A DNA stretch of 64,000 nt, taken from the NCBI RefSeq assembly GCF_000686605.1, contig NZ_JMLC01000005.1, forward strand, positions 50,908-114,907, written 5' to 3'. Numbering within the stretch: position 1 is the stretch's first letter; the number at the start of each line of letters is the position of its first letter. Both the position numbers and the translations under genes were made by a program. This document shows positions 45,078 to 55,034 of the stretch, piece after piece. Below the pieces are notes generated by a model. That model was not told where the DNA came from. It did not search any database and saw nothing but the letters and a program-made list of their open reading frames with translations. This stretch comes from Streptococcus sobrinus DSM 20742 = ATCC 33478. Lineage in GTDB: Bacteria > Bacillota > Bacilli > Lactobacillales > Streptococcaceae.

Positions 45078-46310
45078 ATGACTTTTAATCGCGTTGTTGT
45101 AACAGGTTACGGTGTCACATCACCAATTGGAAATACGCCAGAAGAATTCTGGAATAGCCTAGAAAACGGTAAAATCGGTATTAAACCCATTACAAAGTTT
45201 GATGCTTCCGAAATCCCAGCTCACAATGCTGGAGAAATTCAAGACTTCCCATTCGATAAATACTTTGTCAAAAAAGACAAGAACCGGATGGATAACTATT
45301 CTCTCTTTGCTATGTATGCAGCCCTAGATGCCCTTGAAAATGCTAACTTGGACATGGAAAATGTTGACCGTGACCGGACTGGTGTTATCGTTTCTTCTGG
45401 TATCGGTGGTCTGCAAGAATTGCAAGATCAAATCATCCGCATGCACGAACGTGGCATGAAACGTATTCAACCCATGTTCATTCCTAAGGCTCTCTCTAAT
45501 ATGGCAGCCGGTAATATTGCCCTTAAGATTGGTGCTCAAGGGGTATGTAAGTCAATTACAACAGCCTGTGCCTCAGCTAATGATGCTATTGGTGAAGCCT
45601 TCCGCGAAATCAAGTATGGCCTTCACGATGTTGTGCTTGCTGGTGGTGCCGAAGCTTCCATCACTAAGATTGGTATCGGTGGTTTCAACGCTCTGACTGC
45701 CCTGTCAACAACTGAAGATCCTGCTCGTTCAGCGATTCCATTTGACAAGGACCGCAACGGCTTTGTTATGGGTGAAGGTGCTGGTGTTCTAGTTGTTGAA
45801 AGTCTGGAGCACGCTCAAGCTCGTGGTGCTAATATCTTGGCAGAGATCGTTGGTTACGGTAGCAACTGTGATGCTTACCACATGACCACCCCAACTCCTG
45901 ACGGTTCTGGTGCGGCTAAGGCTATGAAATTAGCTCTGAAAGAAGCTGACATTGAACCAAGCCAAGTTGGTTATGTCAATGCCCATGGTACCTCAACCCA
46001 AGCCAATGAAAAGGGTGAAAGCAAGGCCATCGTTACTGTTCTTGGGAAGGATGTTCCAGTTTCGTCGACCAAGTCCTTCACTGGTCACCTGCTTGGTGCT
46101 GCTGGTGCGGTAGAAGCTATCGCAACCATCGAAGCCATCCGCCACAGCTTCTTGCCAATGACTGCAGGTACTAAGGAATTGTCTGAAGACATCGAATGTG
46201 ATGTTATCATGGGACAAGGTCGTAAGGCAGATGTTGACTATGCCATTTCCAATACCTTTGGTTTTGGTGGTCACAATGCCGTGCTTGCCTTCAAACGTTG
46301 GGAGGCTTAA
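45078..46310 (+). CDS. fabF: Beta-ketoacyl-ACP synthase II
   Basis: 410 residues. Elongating condensing enzyme with Cys in SITTACASANDAIG (about 164), His in NAHGTSTQANEKGE (about 304) and His in SFTGHLLGAAGAVE (about 340). AGAGGAAC precedes ATG 45078. Only three bases separate it from accB. Confidence 0.98.
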   Translation: MTFNRVVVTGYGVTSPIGNTPEEFWNSLENGKIGIKPITKFDASEIPAHNAGEIQDFPFDKYFVKKDKNRMDNYSLFAMYAALDALENANLDMENVDRDRTGVIVSSGIGGLQELQDQIIRMHERGMKRIQPMFIPKALSNMAAGNIALKIGAQGVCKSITTACASANDAIGEAFREIKYGLHDVVLAGGAEASITKIGIGGFNALTALSTTEDPARSAIPFDKDRNGFVMGEGAGVLVVESLEHAQARGANILAEIVGYGSNCDAYHMTTPTPDGSGAAKAMKLALKEADIEPSQVGYVNAHGTSTQANEKGESKAIVTVLGKDVPVSSTKSFTGHLLGAAGAVEAIATIEAIRHSFLPMTAGTKELSEDIECDVIMGQGRKADVDYAISNTFGFGGHNAVLAFKRWEA

Positions 46311-46313
46311 TCC

Positions 46314-46787
46314 ATGAATATTTCAGAAATCAAGGACCTGATGACTCAGTTTGATGGTTCAAGCCTGCGTGAATTTGCCTACAATAATAATGGGGAAAGC
46401 CTCGTTTTGAGTAAAAATGATGCTAAGCCAGCTAGTCCAGTGGCTGCACCTGCTCCAGCTCCAGTAGCTGAAGTTGTTAGTGCACCTGTTGCTGCACCGG
46501 TATCGTCCGAGGCTGTGGCAGAATCAAGTCCAGCTCCAGCCCTAGCGGCTGAAGGCGACTTGGTTGAAAGTCCACTTGTCGGGGTAGCCTATCTAGCATC
46601 GGCACCTGATAAACCAGCCTTCGTTTCCGTTGGTGATAGTGTCAAAAAGGGTCAAACCCTCTTGATTATTGAAGCCATGAAGGTCATGAACGAAGTTCCA
46701 GCACCCAAGGATGGTGTTGTAACGGAAATTCTTGTTGACAATGAAGAAGTGGTTGAATTTGGAAAGGGCTTGGTACGTATCAAATGA
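46314..46787 (+). CDS. accB: Biotin carboxyl carrier protein of acetyl-CoA carboxylase
   Basis: 157 residues. N-terminal helix, an Ala/Pro/Val-rich flexible linker (about 40-82, [11 protein letters not shown]) and the biotinyl domain with target Lys in [12 protein letters not shown] (about 123). Biotin comes through BioY and is attached by BirA. The stop overlaps the fabZ start by 4 bases. Confidence 0.97.
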   Translation: MNISEIKDLMTQFDGSSLREFAYNNNGESLVLSKNDAKPASPVAAPAPAPVAEVVSAPVAAPVSSEAVAESSPAPALAAEGDLVESPLVGVAYLASAPDKPAFVSVGDSVKKGQTLLIIEAMKVMNEVPAPKDGVVTEILVDNEEVVEFGKGLVRIK

Positions 46788-47206
46788 TGGATATTAACAA
46801 GATTAAAGAAGCCCTGCCCCACCGCTATCCTATGCTTTTGGTTGACCGTGTTCTGGAAATGTCTGAGGACGAGATTGTGGCCATTAAAAATGTCACCATC
46901 AATGAGTCTTTTTTCCAAGGCCATTTCCCAGAATATCCTGTTATGCCAGGTGTCCTGATTATGGAAGCCCTAGCCCAAACAGCTGGTGTTTTGGAGCTTT
47001 CTAAAGAAGGCAACCAAGGCAAACTAGTCTTTTATGCTGGTATGGACAAGGTTAAATTCAAAAAACAAGTGGTCCCTGGAGACCAATTGGTCATGACCGC
47101 CAAGTTTGTCAAACGCCGTGGTTCCATTGCTGTTGTCGAAGCCAAGGCAGAAGTTAATGGTAAATTGGCAGCCAGCGGAACCTTGACCTTTGCCCTAGGC
47201 AAGTAA
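46784..47206 (+). CDS. fabZ: 3-hydroxyacyl-ACP dehydratase
   Basis: 140-residue hot-dog-fold dehydratase. [13 protein letters not shown] at the start with catalytic His in [16 protein letters not shown] (about 48) and Glu in MEALAQTAG (about 62). Start ATGATGG overlaps the accB stop (4-base coupling). Confidence 0.97.
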   Translation: MMDINKIKEALPHRYPMLLVDRVLEMSEDEIVAIKNVTINESFFQGHFPEYPVMPGVLIMEALAQTAGVLELSKEGNQGKLVFYAGMDKVKFKKQVVPGDQLVMTAKFVKRRGSIAVVEAKAEVNGKLAASGTLTFALGK

Positions 47207-47648
47207 AAAAGCAGTAGCTGGATGGTCATGTGACCATTGCGACAGCTAAAAAATAAAACTCGAATGGTAGGGAGCGGCTTCTCTAGGAAGTCCGTCTTCC
47301 CCAACACTAGGGACTGGCTGGATAAAGGATTCCTCAGACGGAAAGCCCTGGCCAGCTTGTTCCTTTTTCTTTGAAAATCACAAAAGATATAAGAGGTAAA
47401 ACAGGCCGTCCCTTGCTAGCAAGCCTGCTAGGACAGACTTCTGAAAGGCAGTATTAGAGTTTGGCTCATGTTTCAAATTTCCCATGCTCTAGTCGGCCTA
47501 GTTGAGCTTCTGGGGAGGTCCTGCCGGCGAAGCTAGGAACTACGACTTGCTAGCTGACCTCTGGTAGCCTAGAGTCTCACGCCTCTCTAGCTTGTATTGA
47601 TTTTCATTGACCTTTACCAGCGAGTTTTGAATGACTGAAAGGCAGAAT
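47207..47648 (+). repeat. Repeat-bearing gap between fabZ and accC, with RUP-like element 3
   Basis: 442 bases without a gene inside an operon that is usually tight. ATGGTCA-TG-TGACCAT (47222-47237) is a perfect small hairpin. 47367-47610 starts TCTTTGAAAATCACAAAAG and ends GTATTGATTTTCATTGA, the same inverted ends as elements 1 and 2, but 244 bases long. Confidence 0.65.
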
Positions 47649-49016
47649 ATGTTTAAGAAAATTTTGATTGCCAATCGTGGTGAAATCGCCGTGCGTATCA
47701 TTCGAGCAGCTCGTGAATTGGGTGTAGAAACGGTTGCCGTCTACTCAGAAGCGGACAGGGAGTCCCTCCATGTCCTCTTGGCTGATGAGGCTGTCTGTGT
47801 TGGTCCAGCCCGTTCGACAGATTCTTATCTCAATATGAATGCTGTCCTCTCTGCAGCCATTGTTACTGGGGCAGAAGCTATTCACCCTGGTTTTGGCTTC
47901 CTGAGTGAAAATTCCAAGTTCGCCACCATGTGTGAGGAGATGAATATTAAATTCATCGGTCCTTCTGGGGCCATTATGGACAAGATGGGTGATAAAATTA
48001 ATGCCCGCTCGGAAATGATTAAGGCCCAAGTTCCAGTCATTCCTGGCTCAGCTGGCGAGGTCATGACTGCTGAGGATGCCCTCAAGGTTGCTGACGAGAT
48101 TGGTTACCCTGTCATGCTTAAGGCCTCTGCCGGTGGTGGTGGTAAAGGGATTCGCAAGGTCGAAAAGGCTGATGATCTAGTTCCCGCCTTTGAATCGGCC
48201 TCTCAAGAAGCCCTGGCCGCCTTTGGTAATGGAGCCATGTATATCGAAAAAGTTATCTACCCAGCCCGTCATATTGAAGTGCAAATCTTGGGAGATAGCC
48301 ATGGCAATGTTATCCACCTAGGAGAGCGGGATTGCTCATTGCAACGTAATAATCAGAAGGTGCTGGAAGAAAGCCCCTCTATCGCTATCGGCGCTAGCCT
48401 GCGGACCAAGATGGGTGATGCTGCTGTGCGGGCCGCCAAGGCTGTCGGCTATGAAAATGCCGGCACCATTGAGTTCTTGCTGGATGAGGCCTCTGGTAAT
48501 TTCTACTTTATGGAAATGAATACCCGAATTCAGGTGGAACATCCCGTCACCGAATTTGTTACCAACGTTGATTTGGTCAAGGAACAAATCAAGGTCGCAA
48601 ATGGTCAAGAACTCTCTTACAGTCAAGAAGAAATTAAAATCACGGGCCATGCCATCGAATGTCGGATTAATGCTGAAAATCCTAAGTTCAACTTTGCCCC
48701 AAGCCCAGGTAAGATTACCGATCTCTACCTGCCTGCTGGTGGCGTTGGCATGCGGGTGGATTCGGCCGTCTATCATGGTTACACCATTCCACCTTACTAC
48801 GATAGTATGATTGCCAAAATCATTGTTCACGGGGAAAATCGTTTCGATGCCTTGATGAAGATGCAACGGGCCCTCTACGAATTGGAAATTGATGGCGTCC
48901 TAACCAATGCCGACTTCCAATTAGATTTGATTTCTGATGAAAATGTCATTGCTGGAGATTACGATACGGCATTCTTGATGGAGAAATTCTTACCAGCCTA
49001 TAACCAAGAGGATTAG
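47649..49016 (+). CDS. accC: Biotin carboxylase subunit of acetyl-CoA carboxylase
   Basis: 455 residues. ATP-grasp enzyme: [20 protein letters not shown] at the start, glycine-rich loop [14 protein letters not shown] (about 160-172), [14 protein letters not shown] (about 288-301). Start at 47649 has AAAGG upstream and the standard [11 protein letters not shown]; the frame also opens at 47631. Confidence 0.97.
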   Translation: MFKKILIANRGEIAVRIIRAARELGVETVAVYSEADRESLHVLLADEAVCVGPARSTDSYLNMNAVLSAAIVTGAEAIHPGFGFLSENSKFATMCEEMNIKFIGPSGAIMDKMGDKINARSEMIKAQVPVIPGSAGEVMTAEDALKVADEIGYPVMLKASAGGGGKGIRKVEKADDLVPAFESASQEALAAFGNGAMYIEKVIYPARHIEVQILGDSHGNVIHLGERDCSLQRNNQKVLEESPSIAIGASLRTKMGDAAVRAAKAVGYENAGTIEFLLDEASGNFYFMEMNTRIQVEHPVTEFVTNVDLVKEQIKVANGQELSYSQEEIKITGHAIECRINAENPKFNFAPSPGKITDLYLPAGGVGMRVDSAVYHGYTIPPYYDSMIAKIIVHGENRFDALMKMQRALYELEIDGVLTNADFQLDLISDENVIAGDYDTAFLMEKFLPAYNQED

Positions 49017-49024
49017 GAGATATT

Positions 49025-49888
49025 ATGGCTTTATTTAAAAGAAAAGATAAATACATCCGAATTAATCCTAATCGGTCCACAAGAACACCTGAGAAGGCTA
49101 AACCAGAGGTTCCAGACGAGCTTTTTGCCAAATGTCCTGGCTGTAAGCATGTCATCTACCAGAAGGACCTGGGGGCTGAAAAGATGTGCCCAGCCTGTGG
49201 TTACAACTTCCGCATCTCAGCTCCAGAGCGTCTCGCTTTGACCGTTGACCAGGATAGCTTTAAGGAAATGTTCACGGGGATTGACAGTAAGGACCCCCTT
49301 AACTTCCCAGGCTACAAGGATAAGTTAGCAGCTGCCAAGGAAAAAACTGGCCTTGATGAAGCTGTTATGACTGGGACTGCTCAGATTGGGGGGCAAGATT
49401 TGGCCCTAGCTATCATGGACTCTAACTTTATCATGGCTTCCATGGGGACGGTTGTTGGGGAAAAAATTACCCGACTCTTCGAATATGCAACCGAACACAA
49501 GTTGCCAGTTGTCATTTTCACGGCTTCGGGTGGAGCACGAATGCAAGAAGGAATTATGAGTCTTATGCAGATGGCTAAGATTTCAGCAGCGGTTAAACGC
49601 CATTCTAATGCTGGCCTCTTTTACCTGACGGTTCTGACTGACCCAACAACTGGTGGGGTTACCGCTTCCTTTGCCATGGAAGGGGACATCATCATCGCTG
49701 AACCGCAGACCTTGGTTGGTTTTGCTGGTCGTCGCGTGATTGAGACGACAGTTCGCCAAACCCTGCCGGATGGTTTCCAAAAGGCTGAATTCCTCTTGGA
49801 GCACGGCTTTGTTGATGCCATTGTCAAACGGCCAGATATGAAGGCAACCATTGCTAAATTATTAGCCTTTCATGGAGGTGCCAAATGA
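49025..49888 (+). CDS. accD: Acetyl-CoA carboxylase carboxyltransferase beta subunit
   Basis: 287 residues. N-terminal four-Cys zinc ribbon CPGC...CPACG (about 38-60) and carboxyltransferase core with [21 protein letters not shown] (about 160-180; CoA-binding GG). Works with AccA to transfer CO2 from biotin to acetyl-CoA. Stop overlaps accA start. Confidence 0.97.
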   Translation: MALFKRKDKYIRINPNRSTRTPEKAKPEVPDELFAKCPGCKHVIYQKDLGAEKMCPACGYNFRISAPERLALTVDQDSFKEMFTGIDSKDPLNFPGYKDKLAAAKEKTGLDEAVMTGTAQIGGQDLALAIMDSNFIMASMGTVVGEKITRLFEYATEHKLPVVIFTASGGARMQEGIMSLMQMAKISAAVKRHSNAGLFYLTVLTDPTTGGVTASFAMEGDIIIAEPQTLVGFAGRRVIETTVRQTLPDGFQKAEFLLEHGFVDAIVKRPDMKATIAKLLAFHGGAK

Positions 49889-50655
49889 GTGATGTAGCTC
49901 GTATTTTAAAAGAAGCCCGCGATCAAGCACGCATGACAACCCTAGATTATGCCAAGGAAATTTTTGACGATTTCTTTGAACTGCATGGCGACCGCCATTT
50001 TGCCGATGATGGGGCTGTTGTTGGTGGCCTTGCGACCTTAAATGGGCGTCCGGTAACCGTTGTAGGTATCCAAAAGGGGAAAAATCTCCAAGACAACCTC
50101 AACCGTAACTTTGGCCAACCCAATCCAGATGGCTACCGCAAGGCTCTTCGCCTCATGAAGCAGGCTGAGAAGTTTGGCCGTCCCGTTGTGACCTTTATCA
50201 ATACAGCTGGTGCTTATCCAGGTATCGGTGCCGAAGAAAGGGGGCAGGGGGAAGCCATTGCCAAAAATCTGATGGAAATGAGTGACCTCAAGGTGCCTAT
50301 CATCGCCATCATCATTGGTGAAGGGGGCTCTGGCGGAGCTCTGGCCTTGGCAGTTGCCGATAAGGTCTGGATGCTGGAGCACACCATCTATGCCATCCTC
50401 AGCCCAGAAGGTTTCGCTTCTATTCTCTGGAAGGATGGCTCTCGGGCAACCGAAGCTGCTGAGTTGATGAAGCTGACGGCCGGTGAACTCTACAATATGG
50501 AAGTTATTGACAAGGTTATCCCCGAGCATGGCTACTTTACCAGTGAGATTGTCGAAAATATCAAGACCAGTCTCATTGAAGAACTGGCCCAGCTCAGCAA
50601 ACTTCCGCTAGACCAATTGCTGGAGAACCGCTACCAACGCTTTAGAAAATACTAA
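49885..50655 (+). CDS. accA: Acetyl-CoA carboxylase carboxyltransferase alpha subunit
   Basis: 256 residues. [22 protein letters not shown] (about 108-129) and [24 protein letters not shown] are the crotonase-type core. ATGA overlap with accD ensures equal expression. A strong terminator follows; this is the end of the fab locus. Confidence 0.97.
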   Translation: MSDVARILKEARDQARMTTLDYAKEIFDDFFELHGDRHFADDGAVVGGLATLNGRPVTVVGIQKGKNLQDNLNRNFGQPNPDGYRKALRLMKQAEKFGRPVVTFINTAGAYPGIGAEERGQGEAIAKNLMEMSDLKVPIIAIIIGEGGSGGALALAVADKVWMLEHTIYAILSPEGFASILWKDGSRATEAAELMKLTAGELYNMEVIDKVIPEHGYFTSEIVENIKTSLIEELAQLSKLPLDQLLENRYQRFRKY

Positions 50656-50665
50656 GAGAAAACGA

Positions 50666-50696
50666 AGGCACTTGATTTTAGTCAAGTGCTTTTTTC
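50666..50696 (+). terminator. Terminator of the fab-acc operon
   Basis: GCACTTGA / TCAAGTGC stem, 6-base loop, then TTTTTT. Confidence 0.93.
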
Positions 50697-50720
50697 ATTC
50701 TCGAGTGCTATAATGGAGCC

Positions 50721-51347
50721 ATGTTAAAAGCTGTTAATGATTATTTATCCAACCAAGGTGTCAAGTACCTCAAACCTGAGAAGGCTGGGGAGCAAGCCTC
50801 TTTTATGCAGGAATTGCGATCTCAAGCTCAGACTGCCCGCCAGGAATTTGCTGAAATCAGTCAGGAACTGGCTGAGCGGGTGGCTCCTTTTGAGCCTGAG
50901 CGGGTCAGTCAATGGATGAATCAGGCTCAGATCTGTCGGCCTCATTTCTGGTGCTATTATCGTCTGCCCTCCGATAGTTTAGAAGATGTCGCCCTAGCCA
51001 TTCGTCTCTACGGTCAAGAGGATGACTTTGGCATTTCGGTGGAGGTCAGTTTTATCGAACGTAAGAAGTCTGACCAAACTCTGGCCAAGCAGGCCAAGGT
51101 CTTGGACCTACCGCTTGAAGAAGGTCTCTATTATTGGGTGCAAAAGGATGGACAGAGTCGTCGAGTTGAAGGAGGCGAAGACAATCGTCAAGCCCTGAAA
51201 GAGGCCCTAAATCAAGGGGAGGTTCGGAAGGTCTTGGTTAAGGCAGATATTCCCATTGAGACATCAGGTTCAAAGGGAGCCCTGGTCTCTCAGCTGGCTA
51301 AGGACTTTGACCGTCTCCTGCCCTACTATCAAATCACAAAATCTTAA
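50721..51347 (+). CDS. Conserved hypothetical cytoplasmic protein
   Basis: 208 residues, mostly charged, no membrane segment. N-terminal half is predicted helical (MQELRSQAQTARQEFAEISQELAERV); the middle has FWCYYRLPSDSLEDVALAIRLY and GISVEVSFIERK. I do not recognise a catalytic motif. Its own TATAAT-like element (CTATAATGG) lies only about 10 bases before the ATG. It sits between two terminators. Confidence 0.7.
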   Translation: MLKAVNDYLSNQGVKYLKPEKAGEQASFMQELRSQAQTARQEFAEISQELAERVAPFEPERVSQWMNQAQICRPHFWCYYRLPSDSLEDVALAIRLYGQEDDFGISVEVSFIERKKSDQTLAKQAKVLDLPLEEGLYYWVQKDGQSRRVEGGEDNRQALKEALNQGEVRKVLVKADIPIETSGSKGALVSQLAKDFDRLLPYYQITKS

Positions 51348-51391
51348 AGCTAAAAAGCCAAGCAAAATTTCTCTTGCTTGGCTTTTAGCTT
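51347..51391. terminator. Terminator after the hypothetical gene, possibly bidirectional
   Basis: AAGCTAAAA.GCCAAGC pairs with GCTTGGC.TTTTAGCTT, a long stem with A/T runs on both sides. Confidence 0.85.
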
Positions 51392-51531
51392 ATCTTGTAG
51401 CTGAGCAAATTGTCCTGCGGTTCCTGAATTTCGCTGAGAAAGTAGGTGATTGCTGTGGAGTTTATCTACGGCTCCTGACCTTTTATGGGCTAGGACTCTC
51501 GCTTCTTTTCTACCTTTCTTTCAGGAGGTTC

Positions 51532-52809
51532 TTAGTCGGCCTTGATAACTTCGAGGCCACCCATGTATGGACGAAGGGCTTCTGGAATAGTGATAGAGCC
51601 ATCTTCATTTTGGTAGTTTTCTAGGATAGCCGCAACCGTCCGGCCGACAGCTAGGCCAGAACCGTTGAGGGTGTGGAGGAGTTTAACCTTACCGTCGGCC
51701 TCATCACGGTAACGGATTTGGGCCCGACGGGCTTGGAAATCTTCACAATTTGAACAGGAAGAAATTTCCCGGTAGGTATTTTGGGCGGGAATCCAAACTT
51801 CCACATCGTAGGTCTTAGCAGCAGAGAAGCCCATATCGCCGGTACAGAGGGTAATAACGCGGTAGGGCAGGTCTAGTTTTTGCAGGATATTTTCGGCATT
51901 GGCAGTCATTTTCTCCAATTCGTCATAGGAGGTCTCAGGTTTTGCGAACTTGACCATTTCAACCTTGTGGAATTGGTGGAGACGAATCAGGCCTCGGGTA
52001 TCACGACCAGCAGAACCAGCTTCGGAGCGGAAGGATGGACTCATAGCTGTGAAGTAAACCGGCATATCCTTACCGTCAATGATTTCTCCGCGGTAGTAGT
52101 TGGTGAGAGGAACTTCAGCAGTTGGGATGAGAACATAGTCAGAATCGGCCAATTCGAAGGTATCTTCCTTGAATTTTGGATATTGACCAGTACCAAACAT
52201 AGAATCATGGTTGACCATGTAAGGGGGGATGACTTCGGTGTAGCCTTCCTTGGCATGCTCGTCCAACATAAAGTTGTAGATGGCCCTTTCCAAACGAGCC
52301 CCTAGGCCTTTGTAGAAGAGAAAGCGCGAACCAGTCACCTTAGCACCGCGTTCCCAGTCAAGAATATCCAGGTCTTCTCCCAAGTCCCAATGGGGCTTGA
52401 CATCAAAGTCAAACTTGCGGGGAGTTCCCCAGCGGCGGACTTCGACATTGTCGTCCTCGTCAGCTCCAACGGGGACATCAGCGTGAGGCATATTAGGCAG
52501 GGTAACTACGATGTCATTGAGTTCTTGATCAACCTCAGCCAGTTGGGCATCTAGGTTCTTGATTTGGCTGGAGACCTTTTGCATTTCAGCAATTTGTTCA
52601 GAAGCATCTTCTTTATTGCGTTTGGCCTGGGCAATAGCAGTAGAAGCAACATTGCGGTGAGCCTTGAGTTCTTCGGATTTGACCAAGAGGTCGCGGCGTT
52701 TAACGTCCAGTTCCTTGAGCTGGTCCAGAGTCTCTGCCTTGACACCGCGATTGGCCAAGTTTTTAGCCACATCGTCAAAATTTTGGCGGATACGTTTTAA
52801 ATCTAACAT
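51532..52809 (-). CDS. serS: Seryl-tRNA synthetase
   Basis: 425 residues, class II synthetase. N-terminal coiled-coil arm (about 30-100; [20 protein letters not shown]) that grips the long variable arm of tRNA-Ser, motif 2 [20 protein letters not shown] (about 258-277) and motif 3 [19 protein letters not shown] (about 380). AGAAAGAAGG precedes ATG 52809. Expression is probably controlled by the T-box leader upstream. Confidence 0.98.
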   Translation of the reverse strand: MLDLKRIRQNFDDVAKNLANRGVKAETLDQLKELDVKRRDLLVKSEELKAHRNVASTAIAQAKRNKEDASEQIAEMQKVSSQIKNLDAQLAEVDQELNDIVVTLPNMPHADVPVGADEDDNVEVRRWGTPRKFDFDVKPHWDLGEDLDILDWERGAKVTGSRFLFYKGLGARLERAIYNFMLDEHAKEGYTEVIPPYMVNHDSMFGTGQYPKFKEDTFELADSDYVLIPTAEVPLTNYYRGEIIDGKDMPVYFTAMSPSFRSEAGSAGRDTRGLIRLHQFHKVEMVKFAKPETSYDELEKMTANAENILQKLDLPYRVITLCTGDMGFSAAKTYDVEVWIPAQNTYREISSCSNCEDFQARRAQIRYRDEADGKVKLLHTLNGSGLAVGRTVAAILENYQNEDGSITIPEALRPYMGGLEVIKAD

Positions 52810-53042
52810 AGATCCTTCTTTCTAAAAATAAAACACAGCCAAGTTTTCGTTGGAGTGCCTGGGGCACGGTTCCATCCAACTTCACTTGCTGTGCACTTGA
52901 TTGCTATTAAATTAGGTAATTAAACGGTAGAATTTCAATCAGCCCCTCTATCTGCTCGCAGCCACCGCAGACTTTCTGGAAAAGGTAAGCTCACCTACTT
53001 ATCCGTTGCGATTATTATACCTGATTTTGGGAAAAATGTAAA
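52810..53042 (-). promoter_or_regulatory. serS promoter and T-box riboswitch leader
   Basis: Read on the minus strand. Promoter TTTACA (53042 to 53037), 17 bases, TATAAT (53019 to 53014). The leader contains a Stem I region (GTCTGCGGTGGCTGCGAGCAGA), then GAAATTCTACC, in which TCT (Ser codon) is a good specifier candidate. The antiterminator is clear: GTTGGA-[TGGAACC bulge]-GTGCC-CCA-GGCAC-TCCAAC. A competing stem with TTGGCTGTGTTTTATTTTT follows. Uncharged tRNA-Ser would turn serS on. Confidence 0.88.
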
Positions 53043-53062
53043 TGTGAGCGTGACTGTTTTGC

Positions 53063-53125
53063 TTGACTGCAAAATATAACTATGTTATCCTGACACTAAT
53101 CTTATAGATAACGTTGTTATCTATA
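53063..53125 (+). promoter_or_regulatory. Promoter and 23-bp palindromic operator of the TetR/quinone-reductase pair
   Basis: TTGACT (53063-53068), 17 bases, TATCCT (53086-53091). Downstream lies TATAGATAAC-GTT-GTTATCTATA (53103-53125), a perfect inverted repeat with 10-bp arms, 17 bases before the tetR start; it should be the repressor's own site. Confidence 0.85.
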
Positions 53126-53142
53126 GAAAGGGAAGGCTTTCC

Positions 53143-53700
53143 ATGAAAAAAGAGAGCACACACGACCGCATTTTGGAGCAGACGCTTACTTTGATTCGTC
53201 AGCAGGGTTATCAGAATATCACCCTGCGGCAGCTGACCGCGCAGCTGAATGTGACGACAGGAGCCTTTTATAAGGCCTTTAAGGATAAGGAAGAACTTTA
53301 TTACCAGGCTTGGCTGCTGGAGTCCAAGCGGCAGGATGAGCGGTGGCAGGCGGCTTATCTGAGTCAGATCGAGAGTCCGTTGGACGGGCTTTGGACCATT
53401 GGCCTTTTCTTCCTGTCTGAGTATGAAAGCGATACCAAGATGATGGACTTTCTCTTCTTTAATCCGGTAGCTATCAAAACCTACCGGCAAGGTCTTTTAC
53501 TTGCCGTTGGAGAGCGGGCAGTGGCCTATATTGAAACCTTGCCTATTGCTGATGCTGAAGAAAAGCAGCGTCTCTTGCTTAAGCTGAATGCTTTTATCTC
53601 GGGCTATGGCCATTTCATTTCGAGCGGGGTGGAAACGTTTGACGAAGCTGTCTATCGTTCTCTCTTTGAAGATATATTAGGAGGTTACCGCTATGACTAA
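53143..53700 (+). CDS. TetR family transcriptional regulator
   Basis: 185 residues. Helix-turn-helix HDRILEQTLTLIRQQG...ITLRQLTAQLNVTTGAFYKAFKDKEELY (about 5-55). C-terminal ligand domain unassigned. Its stop overlaps the next gene (ATGACTAA), so it is co-transcribed with the oxidoreductase it probably controls, through the 23-bp palindrome. It lies between two copies of the serS leader and looks acquired relative to the surrounding housekeeping genes. Confidence 0.92.
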   Translation: MKKESTHDRILEQTLTLIRQQGYQNITLRQLTAQLNVTTGAFYKAFKDKEELYYQAWLLESKRQDERWQAAYLSQIESPLDGLWTIGLFFLSEYESDTKMMDFLFFNPVAIKTYRQGLLLAVGERAVAYIETLPIADAEEKQRLLLKLNAFISGYGHFISSGVETFDEAVYRSLFEDILGGYRYD

Positions 53701-54271
53701 GACACTGATTATTTATGCACATCCCTATGAAAAAAGCTTTAACCATGCGATTTTGCAGCAGGTTGAAGCACTTTTGGTACAAAAGGCTTCTCCTTACGAG
53801 GTAATTGATCTGTATGAAGATGGTTTCAACCCAGCCTACAGCAAGGAGGAGCTGGCACTGTTTAATAAAGGACAGGCTCTTGATCCGCTGGTCTTCAAGT
53901 ATCAAGAAGCTCTGGCAGCCTGCAGTCGGCTTATCATGATCTTTCCTGTCTGGTGGGCTGATATGCCTGCTATTGTCAAAGGCTTTGAAGATAAGGTCTT
54001 TTTAAAGAACAAGATTTACCAAGAGACTAAGACCCGTCGCTTGGTCGGCCGGCTGACCAATATTCGCGAGGTACTTGTTCTGACGACATCAGCGGCTCCG
54101 ACCTTTTACCTCAAGCTCTTTTGTGGCAATGTCATTAAAAAAGCTATGCTGGGGCACACCTTCAAGGCCATAGGTGCTAGCCGCAGAAAATGGCTTAATT
54201 TCGGTAATATAGGCGTTTCTACAGCCGAGCAGCGGCAGGCCTTTTTAGATAAACTGGCCAATAAGATTTGA
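53693..54271 (+). CDS. NAD(P)H dehydrogenase (quinone) / flavodoxin-fold oxidoreductase
   Basis: 192 residues, of the family of KefF/MdaB-like two-electron quinone reductases. TLIIYAHPYEKSFNHAIL binds FMN/FAD phosphate and MIFPVWWADMPAIVKGFEDKVF is the conserved substrate-side loop. The start overlaps the tetR stop by 8 bases with AGGAGG upstream. Likely defence against electrophiles or quinones under the adjacent TetR. Substrate not determinable. Confidence 0.9.
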   Translation: MTKTLIIYAHPYEKSFNHAILQQVEALLVQKASPYEVIDLYEDGFNPAYSKEELALFNKGQALDPLVFKYQEALAACSRLIMIFPVWWADMPAIVKGFEDKVFLKNKIYQETKTRRLVGRLTNIREVLVLTTSAAPTFYLKLFCGNVIKKAMLGHTFKAIGASRRKWLNFGNIGVSTAEQRQAFLDKLANKI

Positions 54272-54286
54272 GCTGCTTATGAGTTA

Positions 54287-54753
54287 TTGAAGAAAGGAAA
54301 ATTCATATTATATTTAAAACGCATCAGCAAGATCTATCAAACAGGCAGTAAAAAAAAGAAAGCCTTGGATGATATTTCCATCAATTTTAGAAGCAATGAA
54401 TTCGTATCTATCCTAGGGCAATCAGGTTCCAGAAAGACCACCATGCTCAATATTATTGGCGACCTTGACAATACCCCAGCGGGGACTTGGTTATTAATGG
54501 GAAGTCAACTAAAGAATTTAAAGACCGTGATTGGGATGCTTATCGTAATCACGATCTTTCAGTCCTATAACCTGATTGTTCGTCAGACAGCTGTCAGCAA
54601 TGTTGAAATGCTGCTGACCTTATCAGGTGTATCAAAGGTTGAGCGTCATCAGCGTGCCTTGGTTAATAACCCTGAAATCCTCTCGGCGACACCGCGGTTG
54701 GCAAGGAAACTGGCCACAGCATCAAAGTCATTACAAATGTGTTTAATATCTAA
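54287..54753 (+). pseudogene. Decayed ABC transporter ATP-binding protein
   Basis: The start resembles a MacB/LolD-type ATPase: RISKIYQTGSKKKKALDDIS, then a damaged Walker A GQSGSRKTT (the usual GxGKST has Arg in place of the last Gly). The region from Q-loop (FQSYNLI) to VERHQRALVNNPEIL has lost the LSGGQ signature by deletion. After NPEIL the frame shifts; in another frame KETGHSIKVITNVFNI continues to a stop at 54751, with no Walker B. Clearly inactive. It follows the quinone reductase in the same direction. Confidence 0.85.
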
Positions 54754-55021
54754 CCTCAGTTCCTCCAAATAGATAAATAAAGTAACTGAGATAGCTTACT
54801 TTAAATCGTCCTTGCTGATGGCTACAAACAGGATGATGAGGCAAATCAGCCAAGCCGCATTCAAACGGTAGATCATAGATAGCTAGGAAGTCCGCAGGAT
54901 AAATCTTTTGAAAGTCGGTCATCTTTGCAAGCACAGATTGCTCATTGGCTGAGGTAAAGAGCATCTCTACAACAGTTTCTTCAGTTTCTACAAATGCGTG
55001 AACGATAATCTTAATCATCAC
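54743..55021 (-). pseudogene. Uncharacterised remnant downstream of the second T-box-like leader
   Basis: A 92-codon frame starting MIKIIVHAFVETEETVVEML runs antisense from 55021 but has no recognisable family. Inside it, another minus frame (54796-54876) encodes a membrane-like end, RLNAAWLICLIILFVAISKD, preceded by a stop two codons upstream. This suggests broken genes rather than one protein. The 3' end overlaps the ABC pseudogene. The leader copy at 55,035-55,235 points into it. Confidence 0.45.
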
Positions 55022-55034
55022 AATCCCTTAGCTA

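Noticed and set aside
48336..48866. A 176-codon frame antisense to accC
   Set aside because: Inside the conserved biotin carboxylase; shadow frame without signals.
53080..53490. A 136-codon minus-strand frame over the second tetR gene
   Set aside because: Opposite to a clear TetR with operator and promoter; no supporting signals.
54743..55021. Treating the minus-strand frame behind the second leader as an intact regulated gene
   Set aside because: The leader ends in a terminator before it, another frame inside encodes a different membrane-like peptide, and no family is recognisable; remnant is the safer call.
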